Below are positions 46,010-55,218 of a stretch of DNA of 64,000 nucleotides, piece after piece. The translations under genes and the position numbers were made by a program. Below the pieces are notes generated by a model that saw nothing but the letters and a program-made list of their open reading frames with translations, made no database searches and was not told where the DNA came from. The DNA comes from an uncultured Pelagibacteraceae bacterium. Lineage in GTDB: Bacteria; Pseudomonadota; Alphaproteobacteria; Pelagibacterales; Pelagibacteraceae. The stretch lies in NCBI GenBank assembly GCA_902521805.1, contig CABYTL010000002.1, forward strand, positions 1-64,000, written 5' to 3'. How positions within the stretch are numbered: position 1 is the stretch's first letter; every line of letters begins with the position of its first letter.

Positions 46010-46641
46010 TATTGAATTGGTTCTGGATCAATACTTCTCCATAAGTACCATGTTGCTACTGAACAATAAGGTGAAAATCTTTTTTGTAAAAGTTTTATAA
46101 ATCTCTCTGAGGGTAAATATTTTTTTTTATAGTTTTTTGAAATTGCTCTTAAAAGACCAATATCTTGGATAGGCCAGATATCTGGTCTGTTATATGTGAA
46201 GAGCAGTATCATCTCAGCTGACCATCTCCCAATTTGTCTTAAATTAGACAAATAAATTATTGCATCTTCATCGCTCAATGTAATTATTATTTTTGGATTA
46301 AATGATTTATTAATAATTTGTTTAGCTAAACTTTTAATTCCTAAAACTTTTTGACGACTTAAACCACAACTCTTTAACTGTCTAAAGGTTAATTTTGAAA
46401 CATTTTTAGCATTGATTCTATTTTTACATTTCTTTTTAAACTTTGAAAAAACTGAATTAGCAGCTGCAACACTAATTTGTTGTCCAATTATACTTTTACA
46501 TAGTGAAAAAAATATATTTTTTCGAGATGTAAGGATGGTTTCGGAGGGGCTTTCATAATTCTTAATTAATTTAGACATTATCTTATCTTTTTTAGATAAG
46601 TATTTTTTTGCTTTAAACCAGTATTTTGGAACTTTAGTCAT
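46006..46641 (-). CDS. alkA: DNA-3-methyladenine glycosylase II (AlkA-like, HhH-GPD)
   Basis: Base-excision repair enzyme removing alkylated bases. The 211-residue protein has the glycosylase helical core with SIIGQQISVAAANSVFSKF (near residue 51), helix-hairpin-helix LRQIGRWSAEMILLFTYNRPDIWPIQDIGL (near 132), and the catalytic Asp in that last segment. Short compared with E. coli AlkA, because the N-terminal domain is missing, as in many bacterial 3-methyladenine glycosylases. It overlaps the EamA gene upstream by 8 bp. Confidence 0.88.
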   Translation of the reverse strand: MTKVPKYWFKAKKYLSKKDKIMSKLIKNYESPSETILTSRKNIFFSLCKSIIGQQISVAAANSVFSKFKKKCKNRINAKNVSKLTFRQLKSCGLSRQKVLGIKSLAKQIINKSFNPKIIITLSDEDAIIYLSNLRQIGRWSAEMILLFTYNRPDIWPIQDIGLLRAISKNYKKKYLPSERFIKLLQKRFSPYCSVATWYLWRSIDPEPIQY

Positions 46642-47518
46642 TAAACGTTTTTGAAGTAATAATGTTTTTTTTATAAATTTCCCGTCTAAAAATTATTAAT
46701 GTAGAGATTATAACTAAAAATGCTCCAGCTAATGTCTTTATTGTGGGAACTTCTCCCCAGATAAAATATCCAAAAATTATTGCAAAAACTAGAGCAAGAT
46801 ATTTTAAAGGAGTTACTAGTGAAACTTCAGCATATTTATATGACTGACTTAACCATAAATTTGCTACTCCACCAAAAATTCCAATTAATGATAATAATAT
46901 AAAATGATTAAAGCTAGGTATTACCCACCCTTGAGGAATAGTTGTAAAACTTAATAAGGTTATAGATAAAGAAAAATAAAATGAAATTAACCAGACAGGT
47001 TCAGTAGTAGAAAGCTGTCTAATCGATATGGCTACATAAGAAAGACCCAAACAAAAAATTATTGGAAAAATATAATAAATATTTAACTGACTAATTCCAG
47101 GCTCTGTTATAATTATAATTCCAATAAACCCAATTATAACTGCGAGCCACCTAAAAATACCAACCTTTTCATTTAATAAAAAAATTGAAAAAATCGTTGT
47201 AAATATTGGTGCAGCAAAAGATATGCTTACTACGGTTGCTAAAGGTAGTTTTCTTAATGCTATAAAAATTGCAATTAATGCTATTAAACCTGAAAGACAT
47301 CTCAAAAAATGAAGCCCTGCTCTATTGGTTTTGTAAAAATTATGAAATCTGTCTTTTGGAATGATAAAAAAGTAAAAAACTATTCCAAAAAAACCTCTAA
47401 AAAATAAAACTTGTCCTAATGGATACTGGACAGACCACTTAACTATCAAATCCATTAAAGAAAATGCACAAATTGATAAAAACATGTACAAAAAACCCAA
47501 TTGATTTTTGCTTAACAT
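46634..47518 (-). CDS. EamA/DMT-family transporter
   Basis: A ten-helix permease of the drug/metabolite transporter superfamily with two EamA repeats. I start at ATG 47518 (MLSKNQLGFLYMFLS), giving 294 residues; a longer frame begins at TTG 47566 but overlaps msrA. FFRGFFGIVFYFF (near residue 38), PLATVVSISFAAPIFTTIFS (near 91) and VSLVTPLKYLALVFAIIFGYFIWGEVPT (near 230) are typical. Substrate unknown; amino acid or metabolite export is common. Divergent from msrA, 35 bp apart. Confidence 0.85.
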   Translation of the reverse strand: MLSKNQLGFLYMFLSICAFSLMDLIVKWSVQYPLGQVLFFRGFFGIVFYFFIIPKDRFHNFYKTNRAGLHFLRCLSGLIALIAIFIALRKLPLATVVSISFAAPIFTTIFSIFLLNEKVGIFRWLAVIIGFIGIIIITEPGISQLNIYYIFPIIFCLGLSYVAISIRQLSTTEPVWLISFYFSLSITLLSFTTIPQGWVIPSFNHFILLSLIGIFGGVANLWLSQSYKYAEVSLVTPLKYLALVFAIIFGYFIWGEVPTIKTLAGAFLVIISTLIIFRREIYKKNIITSKTFND

Positions 47519-47553
47519 ATGAATAATTAGTAAATTAATTTCAGGTATTATCA

Positions 47554-47997
47554 ATGGAAATAGCAATTTTAGGTTTGGGGTGTTTTTGGGGTCCAGAAAT
47601 TAAATTTAGTAAAATTAATGGAATTAAAAGCACAGAAGTAGGATACTGTGGGGGAGATGATCCTGACACAACATATAAAAAGGTATGTTCTGGTGACACT
47701 AATCATGCAGAGGTAGTAAAATTAGAATTTGATCCAAATATAATTTCCTATGAAGATATAGTAAAAATATTTTTTGATTTACATGACCCTACAACACTGA
47801 ATTCACAAGGTCCTGATTTTGGCACTCAATATAGAAGTGAAATTTTTTATAATAATCAAATTCAGAGAGAAATAGCTGAAAAAGTTTTAAAACAAACAAA
47901 TAAAAAACTCTCAGGTAAAATTGTTACAAAAATTTCACCCATTCATAACTATTGTAAAGCAGAAGAATACCATCAGAAATATTTAGAAAAATATTAA
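47554..47997 (+). CDS. msrA: Peptide methionine sulfoxide reductase MsrA
   Basis: Repairs methionine-S-sulfoxide in proteins. The 147-residue protein has the catalytic motif GLGCFWGPE (Cys10), TEVGYCGG (near residue 28), HAEVVKLEFDP and QGPDFGTQYRS (near 88). A C-terminal Cys in HNYCKAEEYHQKY (near 132) may serve as resolving residue. It is followed after one base by the sulfurtransferase gene. Family identity is firm. Confidence 0.96.
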   Translation: MEIAILGLGCFWGPEIKFSKINGIKSTEVGYCGGDDPDTTYKKVCSGDTNHAEVVKLEFDPNIISYEDIVKIFFDLHDPTTLNSQGPDFGTQYRSEIFYNNQIQREIAEKVLKQTNKKLSGKIVTKISPIHNYCKAEEYHQKYLEKY

Positions 47998-47998
47998 A

Positions 47999-48814
47999 AT
48001 GACTTTAATTGAAACAGATGAACTTGAGGCAAATCTAAATAAGTTTAAGGTCATTGATTGCTCCTGGCATATGCCTCAAACAAATAGAAATGGATTAAAA
48101 GAATATGAGGAAAAACATATACCAAATTCTATTTTTTTTGATCTTGATAAAAATTCAAATAAGGAGACTGACTTACCTCACATGCTTGTCAGTTTAAATG
48201 AATGGGGAAAAATTGTATCTAATATGGGAATTAATAATGATGATCAAATAATAATTTACGATAATTCAGATGTTATAAGTGCATGTAGATGCTGGTATAA
48301 TTTTATATATTTTGGTCATAATCCAAAATTAATAAAAATTCTTAATGGAGGTTTTGAAAAATGGATTAATGAAAATAGAATTACAAATAATAAAATCCCT
48401 AAGGTAAAAATTACAAAATACATTGCAAATGAAATAAATAATTTAGTTAAAAACAAAAAAGAGATAAATGAAAATATCCATAAAAAAGAATTCAACATTA
48501 TTGATGCAAGAAGTATCGAAAGATTTAAGGGTGAAGTAAATGAACCAAGAGAAGGTTTGAGAAGTGGAAATATTAAAAATTCAAGCTGTATACCATTTGG
48601 TCAATTAATTAACAAAAATAAAACTTTTAAAAATAATAAGGAATTAATTGAAATATTTAAGAGGAATTTAAAAGATATCTCCTCAGTTAGTGTTGTATTT
48701 TCCTGTGGTTCTGGAGTTACTGCTTGTGTTTTAGCGCTAGCTTATTCTTTAATAAATGATAAATATTTGCCGAAAATATATGATGGTTCCTGGGCGGAAT
48801 ACGGAAAAATTTAA
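47999..48814 (+). CDS. sseA: 3-Mercaptopyruvate/thiosulfate sulfurtransferase (tandem rhodanese)
   Basis: Transfers sulfur from mercaptopyruvate or thiosulfate to an acceptor. The 271-residue protein has two rhodanese domains. The N-terminal one starts DCSWHMPQTNRNG (near residue 20) and lacks the catalytic Cys. The C-terminal one has the active-site loop CGSGVTAC (near residue 236). The CGSGVTA loop matches SseA/MST rather than classical rhodanese (CRKGVT). It is 1 bp from msrA and abuts the RND adaptor gene, perhaps one transcript. Confidence 0.93.
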   Translation: MTLIETDELEANLNKFKVIDCSWHMPQTNRNGLKEYEEKHIPNSIFFDLDKNSNKETDLPHMLVSLNEWGKIVSNMGINNDDQIIIYDNSDVISACRCWYNFIYFGHNPKLIKILNGGFEKWINENRITNNKIPKVKITKYIANEINNLVKNKKEINENIHKKEFNIIDARSIERFKGEVNEPREGLRSGNIKNSSCIPFGQLINKNKTFKNNKELIEIFKRNLKDISSVSVVFSCGSGVTACVLALAYSLINDKYLPKIYDGSWAEYGKI

Positions 48815-49684
48815 ATGAAAAGATCTACTAAAATTATAACTATTGTCACAACTTTTTTTCTAATTATTGCAGTAGTAATCATCGCTAGAACGATGATTGG
48901 AAATCATTTCAAAAAAAAATTTAGTAAAATGCCTCCCCCAGGTATAATTGTTACTAACGTAATAAATGAGCAATTTGCAGAAAAATTAGAGACATTTGGG
49001 ACTGCAATTTCAAATAAAAGTAAAACTTTTAAAATTAAAAAAAATGATGTTGAAGGAGATTTATCATTAAAAAATATCGTTCAAAAAGGTGATTTAATTT
49101 TAAATCTTAAAAGTGGTAATATAACTGCACCGTTTAATGGGGTCTTGGGATATACGGGTCTTACAGAAGATATTTTTGTGTCTGATAATATATTTATTGT
49201 AACTTTAGATGACAATTCGACAATTTTTTCTGATATTAAAGTCCCTGAAAGTTATGCTTCATTTATAAAAAAAGGATTGCCAGTAGAGGCAAGAGTTTCA
49301 AGTTTTAAAAATAAAATTTTCAAGGGTGAGATTGATTTTATTTCTAGTAGAATAAATGCTGATACTAGAAGTTTATTATCTAGAGTTAAAATAGATAATA
49401 AAGATCTTAAATTATTATCAGGTTCCTTATTAGAAATAACTGTAAAATTTAAATTAAGAAACTCATTAAGTGTCCCGGATACCAGCATCATGATGGAGGG
49501 CGATAAATCGTATATTTATAAAGTTTCAAATGATGATATTACAAATAAAATTGAAGTAGAAATAGGAATAAGAAGTGATGGAAGAGTTGAAATTCTCTCA
49601 GGGCTGAGTGAAGGAGATAGAATAGTAGCTGAAGGATTAAAAAAAGTTAGACCTAACGGAAAAATAAAAGCTTTAAAGAAATAA
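48815..49684 (+). CDS. RND efflux periplasmic adaptor (MFP), alpha-hairpin apparently absent
   Basis: Membrane fusion protein that should link an RND pump to an outer-membrane channel. The 289-residue length is short for the family (typically about 340-400). It has a membrane/signal segment (about residues 6-26). The two half-lipoyl motifs are VQKGDLILNL (near 89-98) and ITAPFNGVLG (103-112), only about four residues apart. In usual adaptors a long helical hairpin lies between these. The beta-barrel (about 130-210) and membrane-proximal parts (about 215-289) follow. It abuts the RND permease gene (stop then ATG). Family call strong; the hairpin loss is read directly from the spacing. Confidence 0.88.
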   Translation: MKRSTKIITIVTTFFLIIAVVIIARTMIGNHFKKKFSKMPPPGIIVTNVINEQFAEKLETFGTAISNKSKTFKIKKNDVEGDLSLKNIVQKGDLILNLKSGNITAPFNGVLGYTGLTEDIFVSDNIFIVTLDDNSTIFSDIKVPESYASFIKKGLPVEARVSSFKNKIFKGEIDFISSRINADTRSLLSRVKIDNKDLKLLSGSLLEITVKFKLRNSLSVPDTSIMMEGDKSYIYKVSNDDITNKIEVEIGIRSDGRVEILSGLSEGDRIVAEGLKKVRPNGKIKALKK

Positions 49685-52600
49685 ATGTTTATAACTGAAT
49701 TGAGTATAAAAAGACCGGCAGTTTCATGGGTAATGTCATTAATATTAATTGTCTTTGGTCTTTTTGTTTTTTGGAAACTACCTGTAAGAGAACTGCCAGA
49801 TGGTATACAGCCACCAGTAGTTCAAGTGCAAGTTGATTACAAATCTGCTGCTGCCTCAATAGTAGATCAAGAAGTTACTCAAGTGATGGAGGACGTGATA
49901 GGAGGAGCGGAAGGTATAAAGAATATAGACTCTAAATCTGAAAATGGCAGAAGTACCATTAATATAGAGTTTGATACAAGTATTAATTTAGATAATGCTG
50001 CAAATGATATTAGAGAGAGAGTTGCAAGAGTTGTCGATAATTTGCCTGATGAGTCAGATCCACCCCAAATTTTAAAAAGAGCTGCTGGATTTACAACCAC
50101 TATGTGGTTATCACTCTCCTCAAAAACATGGAGTGATTTAGAATTAGGTGATTATGCTGAAAGATTTTTAATAGATCAATTTTCGAGTGTAAAAAATGTT
50201 GGGAGAATACGTGTTGGTGGTCTAAGAGAATTAAGCATAAGAATTTGGGTTAATCCAATAAAATTAGCTGCAAATAACTTAACAATCCAGGATATTGAAA
50301 GTGCGCTCAGAAGCGAAAATATAAGACTTCCAGCTGGAACATTAGAAGCAGATAACGTTGATTTAACTTTAAATCTTGATAAATCATATAATAATATCGA
50401 TACAATTAAGCAATTACCTATTAAAAAATCAAACAACAAGGTCATAATACTTTCAGATGTTGCTAAAATAGAATTTGGCCCAGTGTCTGAAAAAACTCTT
50501 TTTAAAGCACAAACTAAAGATCAATTAAATTTAAAAACTGTTGGCATTGGAATATATGCAAAAAGTGGGGCCTCTACCGTTGAATTATCTAATGATATAA
50601 AGAAAAAAATATCTGAAGTTCAAAAATCTTTACCTGAAGCCCTAAACTTAAGAGTGGCATTTAATAGAGCAAATTATGTTGAGGCAGCGATTGAGGAAGT
50701 TTATAAAACACTTGTTATAGCTTTTGTCTTAGTTGTTATAATTATTTATTTATTTCTAGGAAACTTAAAAGCAGTAATTGTTCCTGCTATTGCCCTTCCT
50801 GTAAGTTTGATTGCATCTTTTTTAGGCTTATATATTTTTGGTTTATCTATTAATATATTTGTTCTTTTAAGTTTTATATTAGCTATTGGAATAATAACTG
50901 ATGACTCTGTCATCATGACAGATGCGATTTATAGAAGGGTAGAAAATGGTGAGTCCCCACTTGTAGCAGCATATAAAGGTTCGAAACAAATCACTTTTGC
51001 AATTATTGCTACTACTCTAATTTTGATTGCAGTTTTTCTTCCACTAATTTTTATTGAGGGAATCTCAGGCACTCTCTTTAGAGAGACAGCTATTGCTTTG
51101 TCGTTTTCGATTGTAGTTTCATCATTTGTTGCACTAACTCTATCCCCAATGTTAGGTAGTAAATTTCTTACAAAAAAAACTAAAAAAAATATAATTGTAA
51201 AAAGATTCGAAAAAATTTTCTTAGGTTTGTCGAGTTTTTATAAAGAAACTCTTGAATTAACTATAAACAAAACAAAAATTATTGGGACCTTCATTTTTTT
51301 TATTATAATTCTTTCTATATTTCTTTTTAATTTCTCTAAAAAAGAATTATTACCAATTGAAGATAGGGGGGCTTATCTTGTAATTGGTTTTACTGATGAG
51401 GGAAGTTCATTTGAATATACACAAGAACGTGCACAAGAAATTGAAAAAAGACTAATCCCATTATTACAATCTGAGGAGAGTCCATATTCAAGATTTATAA
51501 TGAGAGTACCTGGCTTTGGTAGTTCAGCAAATTCTTATAATAGTTTCATTATAATAGCTTTATTAGATGATTGGAAAAATAGAGACAAAAACTCACAAAC
51601 AGTTATGAGAGAAGCGATTGGTAAAATAGTTACTGTACCCCAGGCAGTTGCATTCCCAATCTCACCACAATCAATAAGAATTTCAAGTTATAATAAACCA
51701 GTTCAAATGGTAATCTATGGCCGTACTTACGAAGAATTAGAAGAAATTCAAAATAATGTAATTAAAAAACTTAGACAAAATAGAAATTTATCTAGAGTTG
51801 AGTCTGACTATAATCGTAACAAACCAGAGGTAAAATTAATAATTAATAAAAGTAAGGCTAAAGATCTAGGTGTTTCTACTCAATCAATTGGTAAAACTCT
51901 TGAAACTTTATATGGTGGCAAAAAGATTACAACCTTTAATCGACAAGGAAAAGAATATCCAATAATCGTTCAGCAATATCTCTCTGATAGAAGAAATAAA
52001 GATGGAATCTCAAAAATTTTTGTGAGATCAGAAACCTCAGGAAAACTTATATCTTTAGCAAATTTAGTTGAATTTAAAGAAGTTGGATCTGCCAAAGAAC
52101 TTGCTAGATATAACAGACAAAGAGCTGTAACAATTTCAGCAAATATTTCTGAAGGTTATACACTAACCGAGGCTATTTCATTTCTTGAAAATACTATGTC
52201 TAAAATTGCACCAGAGAATCAAATTACTTGGAAAGGAAAATCAGAGGAAATTAAAGAGACAAGCAATGAGTTATTCATTATTTTTGCTTTGGCTCTATTA
52301 ACCGCCTATTTGGTTATGACTGCTACTTTTAACTCTTTTATTCACCCATTTATAATAGTGCTTACTGTGCCTTTGGCAATTTTTGGTGGTCTTGTTTTTA
52401 TTTTATTTCTTAATACTTCTATTAACATTTTTTCACAAATAGCTCTTATAATCCTAATAGGTATATCTACTAAAAATAGTATTTTAATTGTAGATTACGC
52501 AAATCAAATCAGAACCTCAGGGAAAAATATAGAAATGGCTGTAAAAGAAGCTTGTAGCATGAGATTTAGACCTATTATTATGACCTCACTAAGTACAATG

Positions 52601-52813
52601 ATAGCAATGCTACCACTTGTGATTGGAAATATTGGACCTGGTGCAGGTGAAGGTTCCAGATTGGCCGTAGGAGCAACAATTTTAGGTGGGATGATAATAT
52701 CAACACTTTTTACACTTTATGTGACTCCCTCAATGTATTTAGCTTTAGCAAAAAATACTAAAAGAATAGATGCAGTTGATTTAGAATTAAATAAACAACT
52801 AATTAAAAAATAA
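49685..52813 (+). CDS. RND family multidrug efflux permease (AcrB/MexF type)
   Basis: Proton-driven inner-membrane exporter. The 1042-residue protein has 12 membrane helices and two large periplasmic domains. The proton-relay residues are intact: two Asp in ITDDSVIMTDAIYRR (near 406-407) and Lys in STKNSILIVDYANQ (near 929). PVRELPDGIQPPVVQVQV near residue 35 is also a family signature. No outer-membrane TolC-type gene is adjacent. It overlaps the convergent SLT gene by 11 bp. Drug, lipid or metabolite substrates are not predictable from sequence. Confidence 0.94.
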   Translation: MFITELSIKRPAVSWVMSLILIVFGLFVFWKLPVRELPDGIQPPVVQVQVDYKSAAASIVDQEVTQVMEDVIGGAEGIKNIDSKSENGRSTINIEFDTSINLDNAANDIRERVARVVDNLPDESDPPQILKRAAGFTTTMWLSLSSKTWSDLELGDYAERFLIDQFSSVKNVGRIRVGGLRELSIRIWVNPIKLAANNLTIQDIESALRSENIRLPAGTLEADNVDLTLNLDKSYNNIDTIKQLPIKKSNNKVIILSDVAKIEFGPVSEKTLFKAQTKDQLNLKTVGIGIYAKSGASTVELSNDIKKKISEVQKSLPEALNLRVAFNRANYVEAAIEEVYKTLVIAFVLVVIIIYLFLGNLKAVIVPAIALPVSLIASFLGLYIFGLSINIFVLLSFILAIGIITDDSVIMTDAIYRRVENGESPLVAAYKGSKQITFAIIATTLILIAVFLPLIFIEGISGTLFRETAIALSFSIVVSSFVALTLSPMLGSKFLTKKTKKNIIVKRFEKIFLGLSSFYKETLELTINKTKIIGTFIFFIIILSIFLFNFSKKELLPIEDRGAYLVIGFTDEGSSFEYTQERAQEIEKRLIPLLQSEESPYSRFIMRVPGFGSSANSYNSFIIIALLDDWKNRDKNSQTVMREAIGKIVTVPQAVAFPISPQSIRISSYNKPVQMVIYGRTYEELEEIQNNVIKKLRQNRNLSRVESDYNRNKPEVKLIINKSKAKDLGVSTQSIGKTLETLYGGKKITTFNRQGKEYPIIVQQYLSDRRNKDGISKIFVRSETSGKLISLANLVEFKEVGSAKELARYNRQRAVTISANISEGYTLTEAISFLENTMSKIAPENQITWKGKSEEIKETSNELFIIFALALLTAYLVMTATFNSFIHPFIIVLTVPLAIFGGLVFILFLNTSINIFSQIALIILIGISTKNSILIVDYANQIRTSGKNIEMAVKEACSMRFRPIIMTSLSTMIAMLPLVIGNIGPGAGEGSRLAVGATILGGMIISTLFTLYVTPSMYLALAKNTKRIDAVDLELNKQLIKK

Positions 52814-53405
52814 TATATTTTTTTTTATTTAAAGAATTTTTGCAATCAAATAACTGCTTTTTGTAAATTTGAGATTGTTTTTCAACTTTTTTAGCTAACC
52901 CAATTACTTTCATATTCTTTTTATAATTTTTATAATTTCCCCAACCCTCGTGGTAAGCTAAATATTGTTTGAAAGCATCATCAAGAGAAATATTTAAAAT
53001 TGTTTTTGATTTATTTGTATACCAGCCAATAAAATCTACACTATCTTTAAATCGAGCCCTTGTAGCAAATTTATTTCCTGTTTCATTTTTATACTGCTCC
53101 CAAGTTCCCTTAATAGCCTGTGAATAACCAAATGAACTTGAAGGCCGCTTAAAAGGAATTACTTTAAATAATTTTTGTCTTGGAGGCTTCGCAAGCCAAT
53201 CAAAATCGGACTCCATCTTGATAATAGCTAATTGAATATATATTGGTGTTCCCCATTTTTTCTCAACTTTTTTAGAATGTTTGTACCAAAGATATCTTTC
53301 ATCAAAGATTTTACAACTATTAGATGTACTTTGAGGGATAGAAGAACACGCTGATATATATATTAAACAAAGAATTGAAAAAATCTTAAAATAGAATCTA
53401 ATCAT
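52803..53405 (-). CDS. Lytic transglycosylase (SLT-type) lipoprotein
   Basis: Cleaves peptidoglycan glycan strands with anhydro-MurNAc formation. The 200-residue precursor has a lipobox ISAC (Cys20) and an SLT-like domain. The catalytic Glu is probably Glu65 in IIKMESDF. SFGYSQAIKGTWEQY (near residue 112), FIGWYTNKS and YLAYHEGWGNYK (near 169) match the family. It overlaps the upstream VanZ-like gene by 8 bp and the RND permease by 11 bp. Products of such enzymes could feed the AmgK/MurU recycling genes to the right. Confidence 0.85.
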   Translation of the reverse strand: MIRFYFKIFSILCLIYISACSSIPQSTSNSCKIFDERYLWYKHSKKVEKKWGTPIYIQLAIIKMESDFDWLAKPPRQKLFKVIPFKRPSSSFGYSQAIKGTWEQYKNETGNKFATRARFKDSVDFIGWYTNKSKTILNISLDDAFKQYLAYHEGWGNYKNYKKNMKVIGLAKKVEKQSQIYKKQLFDCKNSLNKKKYIIF

Positions 53406-53793
53406 TTTTATTTTTTAAAAAATTGTTAAATTTAAATAATAGAAAAATTAATATAACACCCAAAAAATTACTAATTAAATCTTTATATTCAAAGTTTCTT
53501 AATGGAATTATAACATGACATAACTCTAAAAAAATAGAGATAAAAAATAAATATAAAAAAAGATCTTTAATTTTATCTTTATAATAAGAACCTATTCCCA
53601 ATAAAGAAAGAATAAGAAAAGCATAGAAATGGTTTGGTGAAAAATTTGAAAAATTTGAATTTAATTGTGGTTGAATACGAATATCTCCATAAAAAAACCA
53701 TCCTAAAATACTACCAGGATAGAGATATATCGAAATCAATACAATATTAGATATATGGAATAAGGTTTTTGTTAAAAAAGATATTTTTTTCAT
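53398..53793 (-). CDS. VanZ-like membrane protein
   Basis: A 131-residue membrane protein with four hydrophobic segments. The spacing NFSPNHFYAFLILSLLG, then FLELCHVIIPLRNFEYKDLISNFLGV (near residue 95), resembles the VanZ-like fold with H-x(n)-E...D..N.LG. Function unknown; the vancomycin-resistance name reflects only the founding member. It overlaps the SLT gene by 8 bp. It is divergent from gpmA, 44 bp away. Confidence 0.7.
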   Translation of the reverse strand: MKKISFLTKTLFHISNIVLISIYLYPGSILGWFFYGDIRIQPQLNSNFSNFSPNHFYAFLILSLLGIGSYYKDKIKDLFLYLFFISIFLELCHVIIPLRNFEYKDLISNFLGVILIFLLFKFNNFLKNKND

Positions 53794-53837
53794 TTAATTA
53801 ACAATTTTTTTTTTATATTAAATTAAGATTAATAAAA

Positions 53838-54551
53838 ATGAGTTATTTAATTTTAATTAGACATGGTCAAAGTAGTTGGAATCTTGAAAATAGGTTTACT
53901 GGTTGGGTTGATGTTGACTTAACTGAAAATGGTAAGTTGGAGGCAGAAAAAGCAGGTATTTTAATAAAAAAATCAAACATTCGAATTGATCATTATTATT
54001 CATCTATACAACTGAGGGCAAATAATACTCTCAAGATTATTCAGAAAACACTTAATGATAAAAAAGATTTTAAAAAAGCTTGGGAACTTAATGAGAGACA
54101 TTATGGTGCTCTCACTGGACTAAATAAAGTTGAAATGAGTAAAAAAATTGGTGAAGATAAAGTTCATAAATTTCGAAGATCTTGGGATTTAAAACCTGAA
54201 CCTTTAGATAAAAAGAGTAAATTTCACCCACTTAATATAAATGTTTTTAAAAATATCCCACATAAATTTATACCAGATACAGAGTCCTTAAAGGACACGT
54301 ATGAAAGAGTAATTAAATTTTTTAAATTAGAAATAGAAGTTAAAATTAATAAGGAAAATATTTTAATATCAGCTCATGGAAATTCTATTAGAGCTTTATG
54401 TAAATATCTGTTTAAACTTGATGAAATTCAAATTACTAAACTTGAAATTCCAACAGGAAATCCATTAATTATAGAAATAGATAAAAACTATAAAATTAAA
54501 AATTGCAAATACTTAGATAAAAGTAGAGCTAAAGATCTTGTAATTTTTTGA
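53838..54551 (+). CDS. gpmA: 2,3-Bisphosphoglycerate-dependent phosphoglycerate mutase
   Basis: Glycolytic/gluconeogenic enzyme interconverting 3- and 2-phosphoglycerate. The 237-residue protein shows the catalytic LIRHGQSSWNLENRFTGWVDV (His8), LNERHYGALTGLNK (near residue 84) and ISAHGNSIRAL (near 175). These are diagnostic of the dPGM family (GpmA), not the cofactor-independent GpmI. The 3' end overlaps the convergent murU-like gene by 23 bp, the largest convergent overlap here. Confidence 0.95.
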   Translation: MSYLILIRHGQSSWNLENRFTGWVDVDLTENGKLEAEKAGILIKKSNIRIDHYYSSIQLRANNTLKIIQKTLNDKKDFKKAWELNERHYGALTGLNKVEMSKKIGEDKVHKFRRSWDLKPEPLDKKSKFHPLNINVFKNIPHKFIPDTESLKDTYERVIKFFKLEIEVKINKENILISAHGNSIRALCKYLFKLDEIQITKLEIPTGNPLIIEIDKNYKIKNCKYLDKSRAKDLVIF

Positions 54552-55218
54552 AAACATTTAGATTGGTTGCGTGGTAAAATTTTAACTTACTCTCAAATCC
54601 GATTAGTTGATTACTTTTAATTAAATCAGACCAAATTTTATTAATTGAAAAATTATCTTTTTTTTCATTAATAAAAACTGATCTATTAAGTATTTGACAT
54701 CCGGTATAAATATATTTCTTGTCAAATTCATTGATTAGGTTTTTTTCTAATCCAAAATCACCTGTTAAAGTTTCATCGAAACTTAAATCTTTATCAGCTA
54801 AAAGAAGTATATTCTTAATTTTTTTTTCAAAATACATAGCAATTATTTGATTAATTTCTCTTAAATAGTTTTTACTCCAAATTGTGTCAGGATTTAAAAT
54901 TAAAAAATCTTCCTCGTTTCCAGACATTTTTATCATATTATGTATACCACCCCCAGTATCTAGAATCTGATCACCATCTTCTACAATTTCAATTTCTAAA
55001 TTAAAATTTTTTTTTTCAATAAATTTTTTTATTTGATCTTTCATATAAAAAGTATTTAATTTAATTTGTTTAATATCCAAATCTTTAACTAAATTAATTG
55101 TATTTTCTAATAAAGTTAAATTATTAATTTCTAAAAGAGGCTTTGGTATATTTAATGTAAGAGGGTTTAATCTTTTTCCAAAACCAGCACACATTATTAA
55201 TGCCGTATTTATTCTCAT
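54529..55218 (-). CDS. murU: N-acetylmuramate alpha-1-phosphate uridylyltransferase (MurU-like)
   Basis: Probably makes UDP-MurNAc from MurNAc-1-phosphate in peptidoglycan recycling. The 229-residue nucleotidyltransferase has CAGFGKRLNPLTLNIPKPLLEI (near residue 11) and VEDGDQILDTGGGI (near 79). LNPDTIW (near 107) provides the metal-binding Asp. It overlaps amgK by 4 bp (ATGA), the AmgK-MurU pairing established in Pseudomonas and found in Alphaproteobacteria. It could act on another sugar 1-phosphate, but the pairing favours MurNAc. Confidence 0.87.
   Translation of the reverse strand: MRINTALIMCAGFGKRLNPLTLNIPKPLLEINNLTLLENTINLVKDLDIKQIKLNTFYMKDQIKKFIEKKNFNLEIEIVEDGDQILDTGGGIHNMIKMSGNEEDFLILNPDTIWSKNYLREINQIIAMYFEKKIKNILLLADKDLSFDETLTGDFGLEKNLINEFDKKYIYTGCQILNRSVFINEKKDNFSINKIWSDLIKSNQLIGFESKLKFYHATNLNVFKKLQDL

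Noticed and set aside
47519-47566. Longer EamA N-terminus from TTG 47566
   Set aside because: It would overlap the divergent msrA start and uses TTG; ATG 47518 gives a normal family N-terminus.
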